Origin: Bin87 sp963666865
GTDB taxonomy: Bacteria; Chloroflexota; Dehalococcoidia; Lucifugimonadales; UBA3495
Length of the DNA stretch: 64,000 bases
Direction: 5' to 3'
Assembly: GCA_963666865.1 (NCBI GenBank)
Contig: OY763072.1
Location: 3,286,001-3,350,000, forward strand
Shown here: positions 31,208 through 40,766 of the stretch, piece by piece
How positions within the stretch are numbered: the first letter of the stretch is position 1
Layout: every line of letters begins with the position of its first letter
The notes under the pieces: generated by a model
Database searches by the model: none
Told to the model about the DNA's origin: nothing
Seen by the model: only the letters and a program-made list of their open reading frames with translations
Position numbers and translations under genes: made by a program

Positions 31208-32557
31208 TTAGAGCGGCGGCATCAGCGTCACCCCTAGCGCCGCCTCGCACCACGCTGCCGCCGCCAGCAATCGGGCCTCGGCGAATGGCGACGCTACCAG
31301 CTGTATCCCCAGGGGCAAACCGGATTCGGCTAGGCCCGAAGGAAGGGTGATGGCCGGCAATCCGCAGGATGTCCATGGCCCCTGGAAGGCAGGATCGCCG
31401 GTGTTGGTGCGGTCGGCCTGGGACGGCGCCGGCGTCGCCGGCGTAAGCATCACGTCGCAACGCTGGGAGAGTTGCTCCATGTCTTCAATGAACCGGCGGC
31501 GGCGTTCCAGGGCGCGGGCATAGACGATGCCGTCCACCTGCAAGCCGTCGGCCAGCATGGCGCGCAGTTTAGGCTGGTAGTCCTCGGCCTGCTGGCGATA
31601 CATCGGCTCGTGAAACGCCGCCGCTTCAACCGCCATAATCAGGCGCTGGTCATCGTAGGCGTCCTCGATACTGTCGGGCATGGGCAGCTCTTCAATTTCC
31701 GCGCCGGCCTGGGCCAGTTGCTCGGCGACAGCGTCAAGATGTCGTCGCGTCTCCGCGTCCGCCTTTTCGTAGAAGTAGCGACGCAGCAGGCCGATGCGTG
31801 GCGGCGACGGGTCTTTGATAGCCGACAGGTAATCGCCTACCGGCTGGCGGGATGAGACCGGATCATCCCCGTCCGGGCCGGCCGTCACCTGGAGCAACAG
31901 GGCGGCGTCCTCCACCGAGCGCACCAGCCAGCCAACGGTATCCAGATTCCAGCTTACGGGAACGACGCCGCGCCGGCTGACCCGTCCGAAGGTGGGCTTG
32001 AAGCCGACCACGCCGTTGTAGGCCGCCGGCCGGAGCACTGAACCGACCGTCTGCGATCCCAGCGCCGCCGGACACATCCTGGACGCTACCGCTACCGCCG
32101 AGCCGCTGCTGCTGCCGCCGGGCGTGTGCGCTGCGTTCCAGGGATTGAACGTAGGTGATGGGTCCAGGCAGGCGAACTCGGTGGTAACGGCCTTGCCCAG
32201 CATCACCGCGCCGGCCCGCCTGAGCAGAGTCCACGAAGCGGCATCGTATTCGGGCACGAAGTCTTTATAAACCTCGCTGCCGGCGCGAGTGGGTATGCCG
32301 GCGGTGTAGTAGATGTCCTTGAGGCCGATGGGGACGCCGTGCAACGGCCCAAGGGGTTGGCCGGAGGACACTGCCGCGTCGGCAGCGCGAGCGTCAGATA
32401 GGACGGTATCCCTATCAACATAGACCCACGCCAGCAGGCGGGCATCCAGCGCGTCGATGCGGTCCAGGCAGGATTCGGCCAATTCGACGGCGGTGAGCCG
32501 TCGTTCCGCGATGGCGCGGGCGGCCTCGGCGGCGGTGAGCTCGTTGGGGTTGGGCAT
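31208..32557 (-). CDS. Amidase-signature family hydrolase
   Basis: A 449-aa protein, start with GAGGAGAAATA before ATG. The Ser-cisSer-Lys triad is in place: Lys in PIGLKDIYYTAG, the GGSSSGSAVAVAS motif (cis-Ser), and the nucleophile Ser in GSQTVGSVLRPAAYNGVVGFKPTFG. Such enzymes cleave amide bonds (Glu-tRNA amidotransferase GatA, fatty amide, urea-type and nitrile-degradation amidases). Lack of GatB/GatC nearby argues for a catabolic amidase. The start overlaps the upstream gene stop by one base (TAATG). Confidence 0.88.
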   Translation of the reverse strand: MPNPNELTAAEAARAIAERRLTAVELAESCLDRIDALDARLLAWVYVDRDTVLSDARAADAAVSSGQPLGPLHGVPIGLKDIYYTAGIPTRAGSEVYKDFVPEYDAASWTLLRRAGAVMLGKAVTTEFACLDPSPTFNPWNAAHTPGGSSSGSAVAVASRMCPAALGSQTVGSVLRPAAYNGVVGFKPTFGRVSRRGVVPVSWNLDTVGWLVRSVEDAALLLQVTAGPDGDDPVSSRQPVGDYLSAIKDPSPPRIGLLRRYFYEKADAETRRHLDAVAEQLAQAGAEIEELPMPDSIEDAYDDQRLIMAVEAAAFHEPMYRQQAEDYQPKLRAMLADGLQVDGIVYARALERRRRFIEDMEQLSQRCDVMLTPATPAPSQADRTNTGDPAFQGPWTSCGLPAITLPSGLAESGLPLGIQLVASPFAEARLLAAAAWCEAALGVTLMPPL

Positions 32558-32901
32558 TATTTCTCCTCGATTGTCGAAGATTCTCGCGGGTAGCCGAATT
32601 TTGACACTACTTCGTAGCAAACCTCTTTGACGTAACCTGCCCCACCTTTTCTGAAGTATATGCCTGTATCTCCGACTTGCCCCTCCCATCCCAAGGTTCC
32701 AGCGGAGTTTGAGAACACTTCCGGTATTTCAAGAATTTTCTTCTCGAAATCGCCAGGATGGCGGGACTGCATTAGCAAGCAGACTTCCAGCAGCAAAACA
32801 TTCCATTGCTTCGGCTGCACTGGTTTCTTCAATGCTTCACCATTGACTTGCAACGAAAAAGAAGTTGGCCTGAGTGGCTTCGGTTTGGGCGGCTTTGACA
32901 A
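32557..32901 (-). CDS. Hypothetical protein, 5' end cut by an insertion element
   Basis: A 114-aa lysine-rich, lower-GC frame. No family recognised; the core VNGEALKKPVQPKQWNVLLLEVCLLMQSRHPGDFEKKILEIPEVFSNSAG...GTLGWEGQVGDTGIYFRKGGAGYVKEVCYEVVSKFGYP reads like a real folded domain, possibly DNA-binding. The only start (TTG) sits inside the terminal repeat of the mini-IS, so the original N-terminus is probably lost. It overlaps the amidase start by 1 nt. Confidence 0.5.
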   Translation of the reverse strand: MSKPPKPKPLRPTSFSLQVNGEALKKPVQPKQWNVLLLEVCLLMQSRHPGDFEKKILEIPEVFSNSAGTLGWEGQVGDTGIYFRKGGAGYVKEVCYEVVSKFGYPRESSTIEEK

Positions 32902-32936
32902 CCGTTGGTGCTAGTTTGAGATCATATTGAAAATGC

Positions 32937-32990
32937 CACAGGGTTCCTCATGCTGTAAGTTGATCCGCTCTACAGCGGAGGAACCCTGTG
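32937..32990 (+). promoter_or_regulatory. Large hairpin over the transposase start
   Basis: CACAGGGTTCCTC at 32937-32949 pairs perfectly with GAGGAACCCTGTG at 32978-32990; GCTGTA/TACAGC pair inside it. The GTG start of the transposase fragment lies in the right arm, so the RNA hairpin would hide the start, a common way IS elements limit transposase synthesis. It could alternatively be an internal end of an older, smaller element. Confidence 0.55.
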
Positions 32991-33395
32991 AACATCGCCG
33001 ATTTTATCACCGAACTCTACTGCCAGATAGACGACGTTTTGCCCCGATTGCCCCAGCATCCCCAAGCCGTGCTCTCCCTGGGCGAAGTGGTCACCATCGG
33101 AGTGCTCTACGCCGTCAAGGGCGTTAGCCGCCGCGCCTTTTACGACTGGCTCAGGCACAACTAACGTGAAATTGTGCCGACGTGGGCAGTGGAACGTGCG
33201 GATGATCGTGGAAACCACCTTCTCCATGATGACCACGGTGTGGGGCAGCAAGGAGATGCGTCATCACACCTGGCGAGGATTTGAGGCGCACCTGAGTTAC
33301 CTGATGCCGCCTTCAACCTACTGGTGCAGTGGAATGGACTGGAACCGGACGAAAACGGACGCATCCATCGCTCCATTGCCCAATTCGTCCTCTGA
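32988..33395 (+). pseudogene. Internally deleted DDE transposase (IS982/IS5-like)
   Basis: The N-terminal part, 58 codons from GTG: NIADFITELYCQIDDVLPRLPQHPQAVLSLGEVVTIGVLYAVKGVSRRAFYDWLRHN, then TAA at 33162. After the missing catalytic core, the C-terminal part reads RGQWNVRMIVETTFSMMTTVWGSKEMRHHTWRGFEAHLSYLM, then after a frame change AAFNLLVQWNGLEPDENGRIHRSIAQFVL and TGA at 33393. The DDE aspartates are gone, so it is inactive. Confidence 0.8.
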
Positions 33396-33397
33396 TA

Positions 33398-33832
33398 TTA
33401 ACTAGCACCAACGGTTAGTACGGGCAAGGGAGCAGCCGGAAGAAACTCAAACAGTTGATCAGAATTCTTGTCGATCCGGAAAGGTTCGGACTTTTCAGTA
33501 TTCCTGTCGATTCGGGAAAAGTCATATCTTTCGGTATCTGTTCTCCCTCTTTTGCGGTCATCGAATGTACACTCCAGGTACAGATCATTCTCGACTTCAC
33601 CGTTGTGTATTGTCACAGCGACGAAAGGAGTGCCATCGACTTTCTCGACAGCCTTTATAAAGGCCCCTGGGGGGTCTTGACTTGAATGGGCGGACATGGC
33701 CTTCGGCTCCGGCGCAGGAGAGTCATTCGGCCGCGGCCCATTGTCGCATGCCAACAGCGTAGCGCTTGCAACCAAGCACATCAGCAGGGATCCAGCGAGT
33801 AGGTGCCACGTTCTCGTTGCAACCCTTTTCAT
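33398..33832 (-). CDS. Putative lipoprotein, C-terminus replaced by an IS end
   Basis: A 144-aa precursor with AGGAG 8 nt before the ATG. The signal sequence MKRVATRTWHLLAGSLLMCLVASATLLAC ends in a lipobox with Cys29 for lipidation. The mature part has AFIKAVEKVDGTPFVAVTIHNGEVENDLYLECTFDDRK, a beta-rich fold I cannot name. The last residues (LTVGAS) and the stop TAA are encoded by the terminal repeat of the mini-IS, so the original C-terminus has been cut off. Confidence 0.7.
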   Translation of the reverse strand: MKRVATRTWHLLAGSLLMCLVASATLLACDNGPRPNDSPAPEPKAMSAHSSQDPPGAFIKAVEKVDGTPFVAVTIHNGEVENDLYLECTFDDRKRGRTDTERYDFSRIDRNTEKSEPFRIDKNSDQLFEFLPAAPLPVLTVGAS

Positions 33833-33935
33833 TGACTCGCTCCTGTTTTGTTTGCCGCCAGACACTCATAGCCCTTGCTCAGCCGGCGGCAGTGTACCCA
33901 GGGAGGATTTGGTAGGTATCTGCGTGGCAGGGACT

Positions 33936-34556
33936 TCACTGCGGCGGAATGCAACCGGCGTCGATGGCGATCTGGACGTAGGCGGGGTCGTCCAGAAATT
34001 GGTCAGGGTCGGTGTTGCCGGCTACACCCAACAGGCAGAGTACAACGTTGATTCGCTCGGCCGGACTCATCGCGGCTATGATCTGCCGCAAGGTCACGGG
34101 GACCTCGACCTCCCCCGTCCTCGAGTTGTTGGTTTCGGCCCTTTCTTCCTGCTCCGCCGGGAATATGATCTGTTCAGGCCGGTCCAGGTCGGCAGCGTCG
34201 CCCCATCGCCTGAGCAGCATGAAGCAAGTTTCGTCGGGGGCGGCTGCTCCATAGCCGGACTGATAGCGGTTGTCTGCAAGATAAGCTCGGGCCAGGGTAT
34301 GGCCGTTGCTGTCGATGCTCTTCACGACGAACCAGCGGTCGCCGTTTGAGTCCGTATGGAAATCCTGGTAGGAGATGCCCGCGTGTGGCGTCGGACCTTC
34401 AGCAGACCCCGAAGGCCAGCTGGAAGGACAATCCGGCGCGCCGGCTGCGTTGGGCGCCAGCCGCGGGGACGCCGCGGCCGGCTGGAACATCGTTGTTGCA
34501 AATACGCCGAGCGCAAATACCCCCGCTACGGCGACTAAGATCATTCTGTTGGCCAT
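33936..34556 (-). CDS. Secreted hypothetical protein
   Basis: A 206-aa precursor with a signal peptide (MANRMILVAVAGVFALGVFATTMFQPAAASP). The mature chain has a Pro/Ser segment, then HTDSNGDRWFVVKSIDSNGHTLARAYLADNRYQSGYGAAAPDETCFMLLRRWGD and a C-terminal helical part LRQIIAAMSPAERINVVLCLLGV...IDAGCIPPQ. No family recognised. It starts 2 nt after the stop of the large surface protein on the same strand, so the two are probably one operon and may form an exported complex. Confidence 0.65.
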   Translation of the reverse strand: MANRMILVAVAGVFALGVFATTMFQPAAASPRLAPNAAGAPDCPSSWPSGSAEGPTPHAGISYQDFHTDSNGDRWFVVKSIDSNGHTLARAYLADNRYQSGYGAAAPDETCFMLLRRWGDAADLDRPEQIIFPAEQEERAETNNSRTGEVEVPVTLRQIIAAMSPAERINVVLCLLGVAGNTDPDQFLDDPAYVQIAIDAGCIPPQ

Positions 34557-34558
34557 GG

Positions 34559-37500
34559 TCACTCTCGCATGAGTACCCGGATGGTGTCCTGCCCGGTGTA
34601 ACCGGAACCGGTTGCGGTGTGTCGGACCCGCATCCAATGCCCAAAGCTGTTGTCGTCCGTATCCGAAGTTATCGTCACCCTCTGGTCGGTGTCCCACGTC
34701 TCACCATCAAACTCCAGCTTCATCGGGCTGATGGTGACGTTGTCCGGGTTGTTGGCGGTGACCGCCACCGTGACCGGTCCCGCCGGCTCTTGCTGCAACC
34801 GGACGTTGTAGGAGGCGCTCTGGCCTTCCTTGATCTCGATGTCCCGGGAGCTGATGGTGACGCCCGAGGCCCCGGCATCGGCCGTGACCGTCGAGTTGTT
34901 GGTGATGGAGGTCGGGCCAAAGTTCGCCACGTGGTTGCCGCTCTTGTCCATCATGATGGCCGCCCGGTGCCGGGCGTAAACGCCGTCGTAGCGGACCCGG
35001 ACCTCCTGCCCGGACGCGATGGCCTGGTCCATGGTGAAGGTGACGGTGTTGCCGCTGACCACGGCGTTGGTCTGCTTGGGCCAGGTGCCGTCAACCTCGA
35101 CGTTCAGCACCGAGATTATGAACTGGAAGGCTGGCGGCAGCTCCAGCTTGTCGATGAAGCTCTGGAGCAGCGGCGAGGTCTGCACCGGCTCGTTGAATAC
35201 GACGCTCACTTGCCTGCCATCTTCGCTTACCGAACCGGAGCTGATCGTCGGTCGCACCCCGTCCACGCGACGGAATTTGGAAGGCGCAACGGCCTCATGG
35301 GCCAGGTCAACCGCGACGCCCGACAGGCCCATGATGGACCCGCCGTTCAGGCTCAGGGCGTTGGCGGGGATGGCGATCCCGCTGCTGGCCACGTCGCCTT
35401 CGGCCACCGTGTAGGTGAAGAAGACCACGGTTCCGCCGCCGGCACTGTGGTAGGCCGCGGTGCGGGCGGTTCCGCCGAAGTCCAGGGTCAGCTGGGGGGC
35501 GCCGGTTACCGCCACGTTCTCGCTGAAAGCCACCATGATCTCTATGGAGTCGCCGATGGCGTAGGTCCCATCCACACCCGGTTCGGTGGAGAGTCTGAAC
35601 AAGGCGACAGTCGCCGGGGGTGGCGGTGTGCGCGTCTGCTGGCCGAATTCCTGCCAGGAGGCGGTCCCGTCGCCGTCGAAGTCCACCGACAGCAACGGGT
35701 AATCCGACGCCGTGCCGAAGTCCCAAAGGTCCGAGTTCCAGTTGGTGTAGATGCCGGAGGCGGAGGTTGGCGATTGCAGCTCTGCGGTGGTCTTGGGTCC
35801 GAGGCCGCTGCTGCGTCCCGAGGTTTGCGTGTCGTAGTAACTGTGCGAGGCTGCTCCCAGACCGATCAGACCGCCGACGCGCTTGCCGCCGGAAACCCGT
35901 CCCGTGGAGTAGCTGTTGCGCACTGTTCCCCCGTCGTCGCTCCGACCGGTCAAACCGCCGACGTTGGAGCCGCCGCCGTGGACCGCCGCCGTGACGTAAC
36001 TTTCCCGTATGGTTCCACGGGAATTCCAACCCACCACACCGCCAACGTTGTGGCTCGAGCCGGACACCGAGCCGGTAACGTAGCTGCGCTCAACAGTCCC
36101 GACGTTAGAGCCGACCAGGCCGCCCACAGCCTTGCGACCTTGAACGTCCACATCAGCGCCGTACACGGCCGTGATCCGCCCTTTGTTTTCGCCCACCAGC
36201 GCGCCGGTCACGTTTATGCCGCTGGCGACGCTGGGCGCGGCCAAGCCCAGGTCCCGGACCGAGCCGCGGTTTCCTATTACCCCGAAGAGACCAATGGCTC
36301 CATGGGATCCTTGATTAATGAACAGGTTGGAGATGGTGTGTCCACTGCCCGAGAGAGTGGAGTTCCAGGGAATTGAGTAGTCGCCGATGGGATACCAGCC
36401 GGCGCCCGAGGTCCAGGCGCTGTTCACCGCGCCACTGGCGTAGCTGCCGGGGTCATCGAAGTCCAGGTCCGCCGCCAATTCGTAGCCCTGGCAGGCGCCG
36501 TCTCGGCAACGTTGTTCGCGGCCGGGTCGGGAAAGGCCGCAGCGTAACCGTCGTGATCGGAATCGCCGTCGCCGTCCAGGTCCCACCTGATGGCGTTCAA
36601 CTGCTCCAGATTGCTGATCTCAATCAGTCCATCGTCGTCCGCGTCGTAGTCGTTGAAGGATCGCGCCGCGCCTTGGGTGGAAACCTGGAGTTCCGCCGAC
36701 TCCGGGCCGTCGGGCACGGTGTCCCGCTGTGCGGTGACGCGGACCTGCAGGGTAACCCCGGACGGCAACTCGCTGATGGTGAAACCGGGGCTGTCGCTGG
36801 CGGAAACCGTCGCCGACCATTCCGGGGCGAGGCTGAACTGAGCGTCGGGTTCCCGCCATTGCACCAGATAGCGGTCGGCCTTGGGAGTTGGGTCCCAGTG
36901 CAGCGTCACGTAGTCTGTTCCGTTCTCGTGCTGACGCAGGTTGGCGACCTGGCCCAGGGGCACATCGGTAAAGACAGTCAGGTTGAAGATCGAGGTTCCC
37001 GGGTAGCCGGATCCCGAGGCGGTGACCCGGATAGGCCAGATGCCGATGTCGTCGGGCGTGCCGGAAAAAGTTCGGGTGTCGGCGTTGAAGGTCAGCCAGT
37101 CCGGCAGGGGCGAACCGTCTGCCAGGGCCGCGGTGTAGGAAACCGTAATGCCCTGCGGGTCAACCACTGCCGGGAAGGTCAAAGCAAAGGGCTGGTCTTC
37201 ATGGGTTCTCTGGTCGCTCACCGTTGGTCCGGCCAGCCCGTCATTGTCGCGAATGGTCAGCTCGGCGCTGCTTCCCGACAGGGAAATAAACTGCACAGCG
37301 TAGATACTCGGCTCAATGGGATCGGGGACTGTGTAATCTGCTCTCGTCACGCCGTTTTGAAGCGTGAAACGAATGTCCTCATAGGGTTCGTCTATGGTGT
37401 CTTCGAGGATGTTCACCCGCACCTTCAAATGGAACTCAGAGCCCCATTGCCTATCGATAGTAAATAAACGGCACAGATTTACGTCATGGGAACGGAGATT

Positions 37501-37884
37501 CTCGGAGCCGGCAGGGACCAACACGGTACTGGTGAAATCCCCGTCCTCGCCTTTCTGAGCGCCAACGCCCTCCACGCATAGGCGAGCGCCGCGAGAGCTT
37601 AGAGGAGTATCATGGACACGCGTCGGTGTGTCCATCGTAACGTTGAGCGTGATGGTCTGAGTACCCGCGCCCTCGGAGAGTTCGTTCGCGCTGAGGGTAA
37701 CGCTGGTGATGCTCTCATGGGCACCGGCCTGAGCGTGTACATCCAGCCGCTGACCGTCCGGCCCCAACGCCGCGAGTACGGCCAGGGCCAGGGCTATTGC
37801 TATGAGCGGCAGTGCGCGCACCGCCGGTCCGCCGACCTTGGCCTTTATCCGGCCCGTATTCATCGCCCGTTTCAGCAGCGTCAT
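34559..37884 (-). pseudogene. Large secreted multidomain surface protein, one 1-nt frameshift
   Basis: Read through one frame change the gene would encode about 1108 aa. Order: signal peptide; Calx-beta-like region; cadherin/He_PIG domain (PTVSDQRTHEDQPFALTFPAV...LTFNADTRTFSGTPDD); FN3 domain; DYDADDDGLIEISN acidic segment; GLUG repeats (VGGLVGSN, VGGVVGWNS, VGGLTGRS); SwmB-like domains (DSIEIMVAFSENVAVTGAPQLTLDFGG, RRVDGVRPTISSG); a final Calx-beta-like domain ending RVLMRE. The frame breaks at about 36500-36508: ...NNVAE ends one frame and DGACQGYELAADLDFD resumes one base away; the paralogue at 0.4 kb shows the unbroken order. The remaining length equals a whole number of codons plus 2, as expected for loss of one base. 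Confidence 0.8.
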
Positions 37885-38130
37885 GGTGTCGTCATCCTCA
37901 AATCTTCGTAGAATGCGGGCAATTTGGATCCCGGTTTGGGCGACCACCATTGTAGGCTGCATGTCATATCATCAGCATATTATTTATCCGCATTTACATA
38001 TTATTATCGGTGTATTTCTCCGCCGGAAGCACAACGGCCCCACCAGGGTCACCGGCTGACGAAACTTGACGCCCACAGATGGGCAGCGCTGGGTGGGCAG
38101 GCGACGACTGGCAGTCCAGTGAGAAGATGT

Positions 38131-38800
38131 TCAGGTAATGGCGCGTGTCCGGCGGCCGGCGGTTCTTGTACTCGGTTTTTCGTACCGCCGCGCAGTGAGG
38201 CAGCAGGTCGTGCCCGTTTGAGAAGTCCTGCCGCCGAAACCGCTGTTGCCCCTGCCCCGCTCGTTCTCAGCGCGGACGAGTTCATCTTCGAGCGTAACGA
38301 TGCGCCCCGGGTGGCCGGGTGCTGAAACACCAACTCGCCCCACTCTCTTCCCAGGTGCAGGCTCAGCACGGCGCGGTACCGTTGCAGACTCCCGTCAGGC
38401 GGTTCATCGATCTCGATGGCAACTTACGCGCCGTCCACCAGCCGCTCTCCGGGCAACCCAGGCGCCGTGATCCTTGCTCCGTCTCCTGGAACCGCCAGTA
38501 TTCCAGGATGTCCAGGGCGGCGTAGCCAGCCCGTTTCGCGCCCACGTCGGTTTCCGCCTTGCTCTCGGGGGCGACTTCCATGACGAAGTCCGGCGGTTTC
38601 CCCTGTTCCGAAACGTCGTAACCGTTGCCGGCCTCGGAGGCGGCCGAGTCTGCACCAAAGGCCACCAGCAGGTCGGGTAGCGGCTGCCCTTCCAGGTGTC
38701 GAGTAGGGTTGGCAACCAGGTAGTGCTCCCCGGAGACTATGATGTCGTCGCGACGCTGGTGGGCTGGGTCAGGAGGTGCTGTATCAGAAGGTGAGCGTTG
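38131..38800 (-). pseudogene. Uma2-family gene fragment, frameshifted
   Basis: One frame gives RRDDIIVSGEHYLVANPTRHLEGQPLPDLLVAFGADSAA...GKPPDFVMEVAPESKAETDVGAKRAGYAALDILEYWRFQETEQGS, a clear Uma2 core. Continuation after about 38450 moves to another frame (WVALRL-like, then LHLGREWGELVFQHPATRG and VTLEDELVRAENE). The 5' end merges with the IS21 remnant with no proper start. It is the third Uma2 locus in the window, here degenerate. Confidence 0.7.
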
Positions 38801-38819
38801 TCGTTGGCCGCCGCCGGCA

Positions 38820-39721
38820 ACGGCAGCAACGCCTCCAGGTCCCGCTCCATCCGCTGACCAATGGTCTCGGTGTATCCCCTGAGCACGGCGTCCATCCGCG
38901 CCAGGCACTTCTGCTCCAGGTGGACATTCAAGGCCGCGAAATCATCTGCCCGAGGGACCGGCACCAGATAATTGCGCCGGGCGTAGCCACCATGCCCTCG
39001 ACATTGCCTTTGTCATTCCCCTTGCTGGGACGACCGAACCGGTCATCGAACAGGTAGTGGGACTGCAGCTCGGTGAAGGCCCGGGTGCGTTTACGCCGGC
39101 CATCGCCCAATATCTTCGCCACCGCCAATCCGCCTTTGGCGGATCGTACAGGATGCTCTGGAGCGACCCGCCCAGAAAGGCGAAGGCCGACACATGACCG
39201 TCCAGGAAGGCCTCGGTGGTCTCACCGGGATAGGCCTTTACGAAGCAGCCATCGCTGTGGGGCAGGTCCAGCACGAAGTAGTGGACCTTGCACTCCACGC
39301 CGGCAATCACCGCCATCGCATCGCCGAAGTCGCACTGCGCGTGGCCTGGACCATGGGTCAACGGCACGAACATCTCCGCCACACGCCGTCTGTGCTCCCT
39401 GACGTAATCCTTGACTATCGTGTGCTTGCCCTCGAACCCGTACTCGTCCCTGAGCCGCTCGAAGATGCGCTTGACGGTGTGGCGCTGCTTCCCGGGAACG
39501 CTGCGATCCGCCTCCAGGATGGCGTCAATTACGCCGGTGAAGGGCTCGATCTTCGGCTTACGCGGCGGCCTCTGGCGCGTGTAGCCCTGGGGTGTGGCAT
39601 TGGCCAGCATCTTGCGCACCGTATCCCGGTGCACGCCGAACACCCGCGAGGGCTCCCGCAGGCTCATCCCCTCCACCAGGCAGGCCCGCCGAACCTGAAA
39701 ATACACCTCCACGTGAAACAT
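38820..39721 (-). pseudogene. IS21-family IstA transposase, frameshifted and truncated
   Basis: Starts MFHVEVYFQVRRACLVEGMSLREPSRVFGVHRDTVRKML (IstA HTH), followed by the DDE domain (AQCDFGDAMAVIAGVECKVHYFVLDLPHSDGCFVKAYPGETTEAFLDGHVSAFAFLGG). At 39129-39143 a TCCGCC-TTT-GGCGGA palindrome replaces what should encode about NTR/L after SILYD, and the frame shifts; the true continuation AVAKILGDGRRKRTRAFTELQSHYLFDDRFGRPSKGNDKGNVEG lies in the next frame. istB is absent; the 3' end is replaced by a Uma2 fragment. The upstream sequence around 39785-39845 resembles an IS21 left end. Confidence 0.8.
39129..39143. repeat. TCCGCC-TTT-GGCGGA palindrome inside istA
   Basis: 6-bp stem, 3-nt loop. The encoded peptide on the minus strand is DPPKAD in place of the native sequence. 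Confidence 0.85.
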
Positions 39722-39844
39722 CCATCGCACCCTCCACAGGCTGAAGATCAGCTCTATGAAAGGCGACGGGTGGTACAGTTTTCCACCGCCCAAACCAGGC
39801 GATGGGGCCGCCCGCGGGGTACATTTTCTCTCCGCCCTTTACAC

Positions 39845-39965
39845 ATACAACAGCACCTTCAGCATCATCCGAGGATGGTGGGGTGGATCACCCCTCCGCT
39901 CGCCCTCGTAGCGGGCCGTGATCTCAGCCAGGTCCAACTGGTCGGCCACGTCGGAATGGTCTCAC
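39845..39965 (-). pseudogene. Fragment of an IS1182-family transposase
   Basis: In one frame the minus strand reads DVADQLDLAEITARYEGERRGDPPHHPRMMLKVLLYV, the N-terminal region of IS1182-type transposases (usually ...RYEGEGRGGPPYHPRMMVKVLLYAY). It ends exactly where the IS21 end begins, so IS21 appears to have inserted into it. Confidence 0.7.
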
Positions 39966-39989
39966 GCAGGAAGTGGGCGGCCCCTCGCG

Positions 39990-40009
39990 TCCGCCTGAGG
40001 CGAGGCGGA
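39990..40009. repeat. TCCGCC...GGCGGA palindrome in the IS1380 remnant (long loop)
   Basis: Loop of 8 nt (TGAGGCGA) instead of 3. Confidence 0.75.
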
Positions 40010-40041
40010 TTGGCCCGGCCCTTGCGCAGCCGTGCCGTCAG

Positions 40042-40056
40042 TCCGCCATAGGCGGA
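40042..40056. repeat. TCCGCC-ATA-GGCGGA palindrome in the IS1380 remnant
   Basis: 6-bp stem and 3-nt loop; flanked by transposase sequence on both sides. Confidence 0.85.
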
Positions 40057-40152
40057 CCCGTTCCAGCAGCGACGGCGAGGAGCAGGTGATAGCCCCGCTG
40101 TCCGGCGTAGTTGTGGCGCTGCGCGCCTGCCTTGGTCAAGCCAAAGGTCTCG

Positions 40153-40167
40153 TCCGCCTGCGGCGGA
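40153..40167. repeat. TCCGCC-TGC-GGCGGA palindrome in the IS1380 remnant
   Basis: Interrupts the frame directly after TIDLD. Confidence 0.85.
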
Positions 40168-40766
40168 TGGATCCAGGTCGATGGTCAACGGATCATCGCC
40201 GGGTTCGGCCCCAGCCGCCCAGGCTCGGGCCAGCAACTCACGGCTCACCCGATCCAGCTGCCGTACGTGGCCCCACTGGAAACTCCGCAGAAAGGTCCCC
40301 AGGGTGGACGGCGCCTTGACCGCGCAGCACAGCACCTGTGCGGTCTCGCCAGCGCGCAGCGCGTCGGCATCGTCAATGCAGTCCCCACCGGCCAGGGCCG
40401 ACGCCACCAGGGTCAGCAACTTGTCTCCCCCATTCCCTCGATCCGGCGCATCTCCCAGGTCAACGTGGCGATCCACCAACTCGCCCAGTCCCAGATGATG
40501 GGCCAGGGTGACGGGTAAAAGCAGCCCCGCGTTGGCCACCAGACGGTGGTCGTCGAAGGCCATGTGAATGCGGTCGAGGTGCTCGCGTGGTAGCATCCGT
40601 TGGGTGCTCCCCGTTTCAGGGTGGGTTTTCTTTGACAAAAACCATTATCCCCGAAGCGCGGGAGCACTTTCTTATCCCACCACAACGACACCACACTCAT
40701 CCTTTCGTTAGATTGGGGGTTAGGAGAATCTGGAGTAGCGAAATTCCCTTGAATCTATATATCCGC

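Larger units (their letters stand above)
32900..33416 (+). mobile_element. 517-bp mini-IS with perfect 17-bp terminal inverted repeats
   Basis: The termini 32900-32916 (AACCGTTGGTGCTAGTT) and 33400-33416 are exact reverse complements. Inside are a transposase start and a transposase end with the catalytic middle missing, so the element is non-autonomous (MITE-like). Its transposase fragments look like IS982/IS5-type DDE enzymes. I find no clear target-site duplication. It truncates a lipoprotein gene on one side and a hypothetical gene on the other. Confidence 0.85.
39966..40638 (-). pseudogene. IS1380-family transposase fragment, frameshifted by palindromes
   Basis: N-terminal part MAFDDHRLVANAGLLLPVTLAHHLGLGELVDRHVDLGDAPDRGNGGDKLLTLVASALAGGDCIDDADALRAGETAQVLCCAVKAPSTLGTFLRSFQWGHVRQLDRVSRELLARAW...DPLTIDLD is typical IS1380. 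Just after the first catalytic Asp region a TCCGCC palindrome (40153-40167) destroys the frame; two more (40042-40056 and 39990-40009) follow at ...AGTG and RAN. The C-terminal half is missing. Confidence 0.8.

Noticed and set aside
29876..31237. A 453-codon open frame on the plus strand opposite the thiolase
   Set aside because: It is the antisense shadow of a high-GC gene: composition is rich in Gly/His/Val, with no known motif and no ribosome-binding site. The thiolase on the other strand has full catalytic motifs. The same applies to long frames opposite the ABC ATPases (50.3-51.5 and 51.5-52.6 kb), ccmF and the surface protein at 34.6 kb.
36490..36515. Programmed frameshifting as explanation of the surface-protein break
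   Set aside because: No slippery heptamer or downstream pseudoknot-like structure is visible at the junction; mutation, phase change or sequencing error are simpler.
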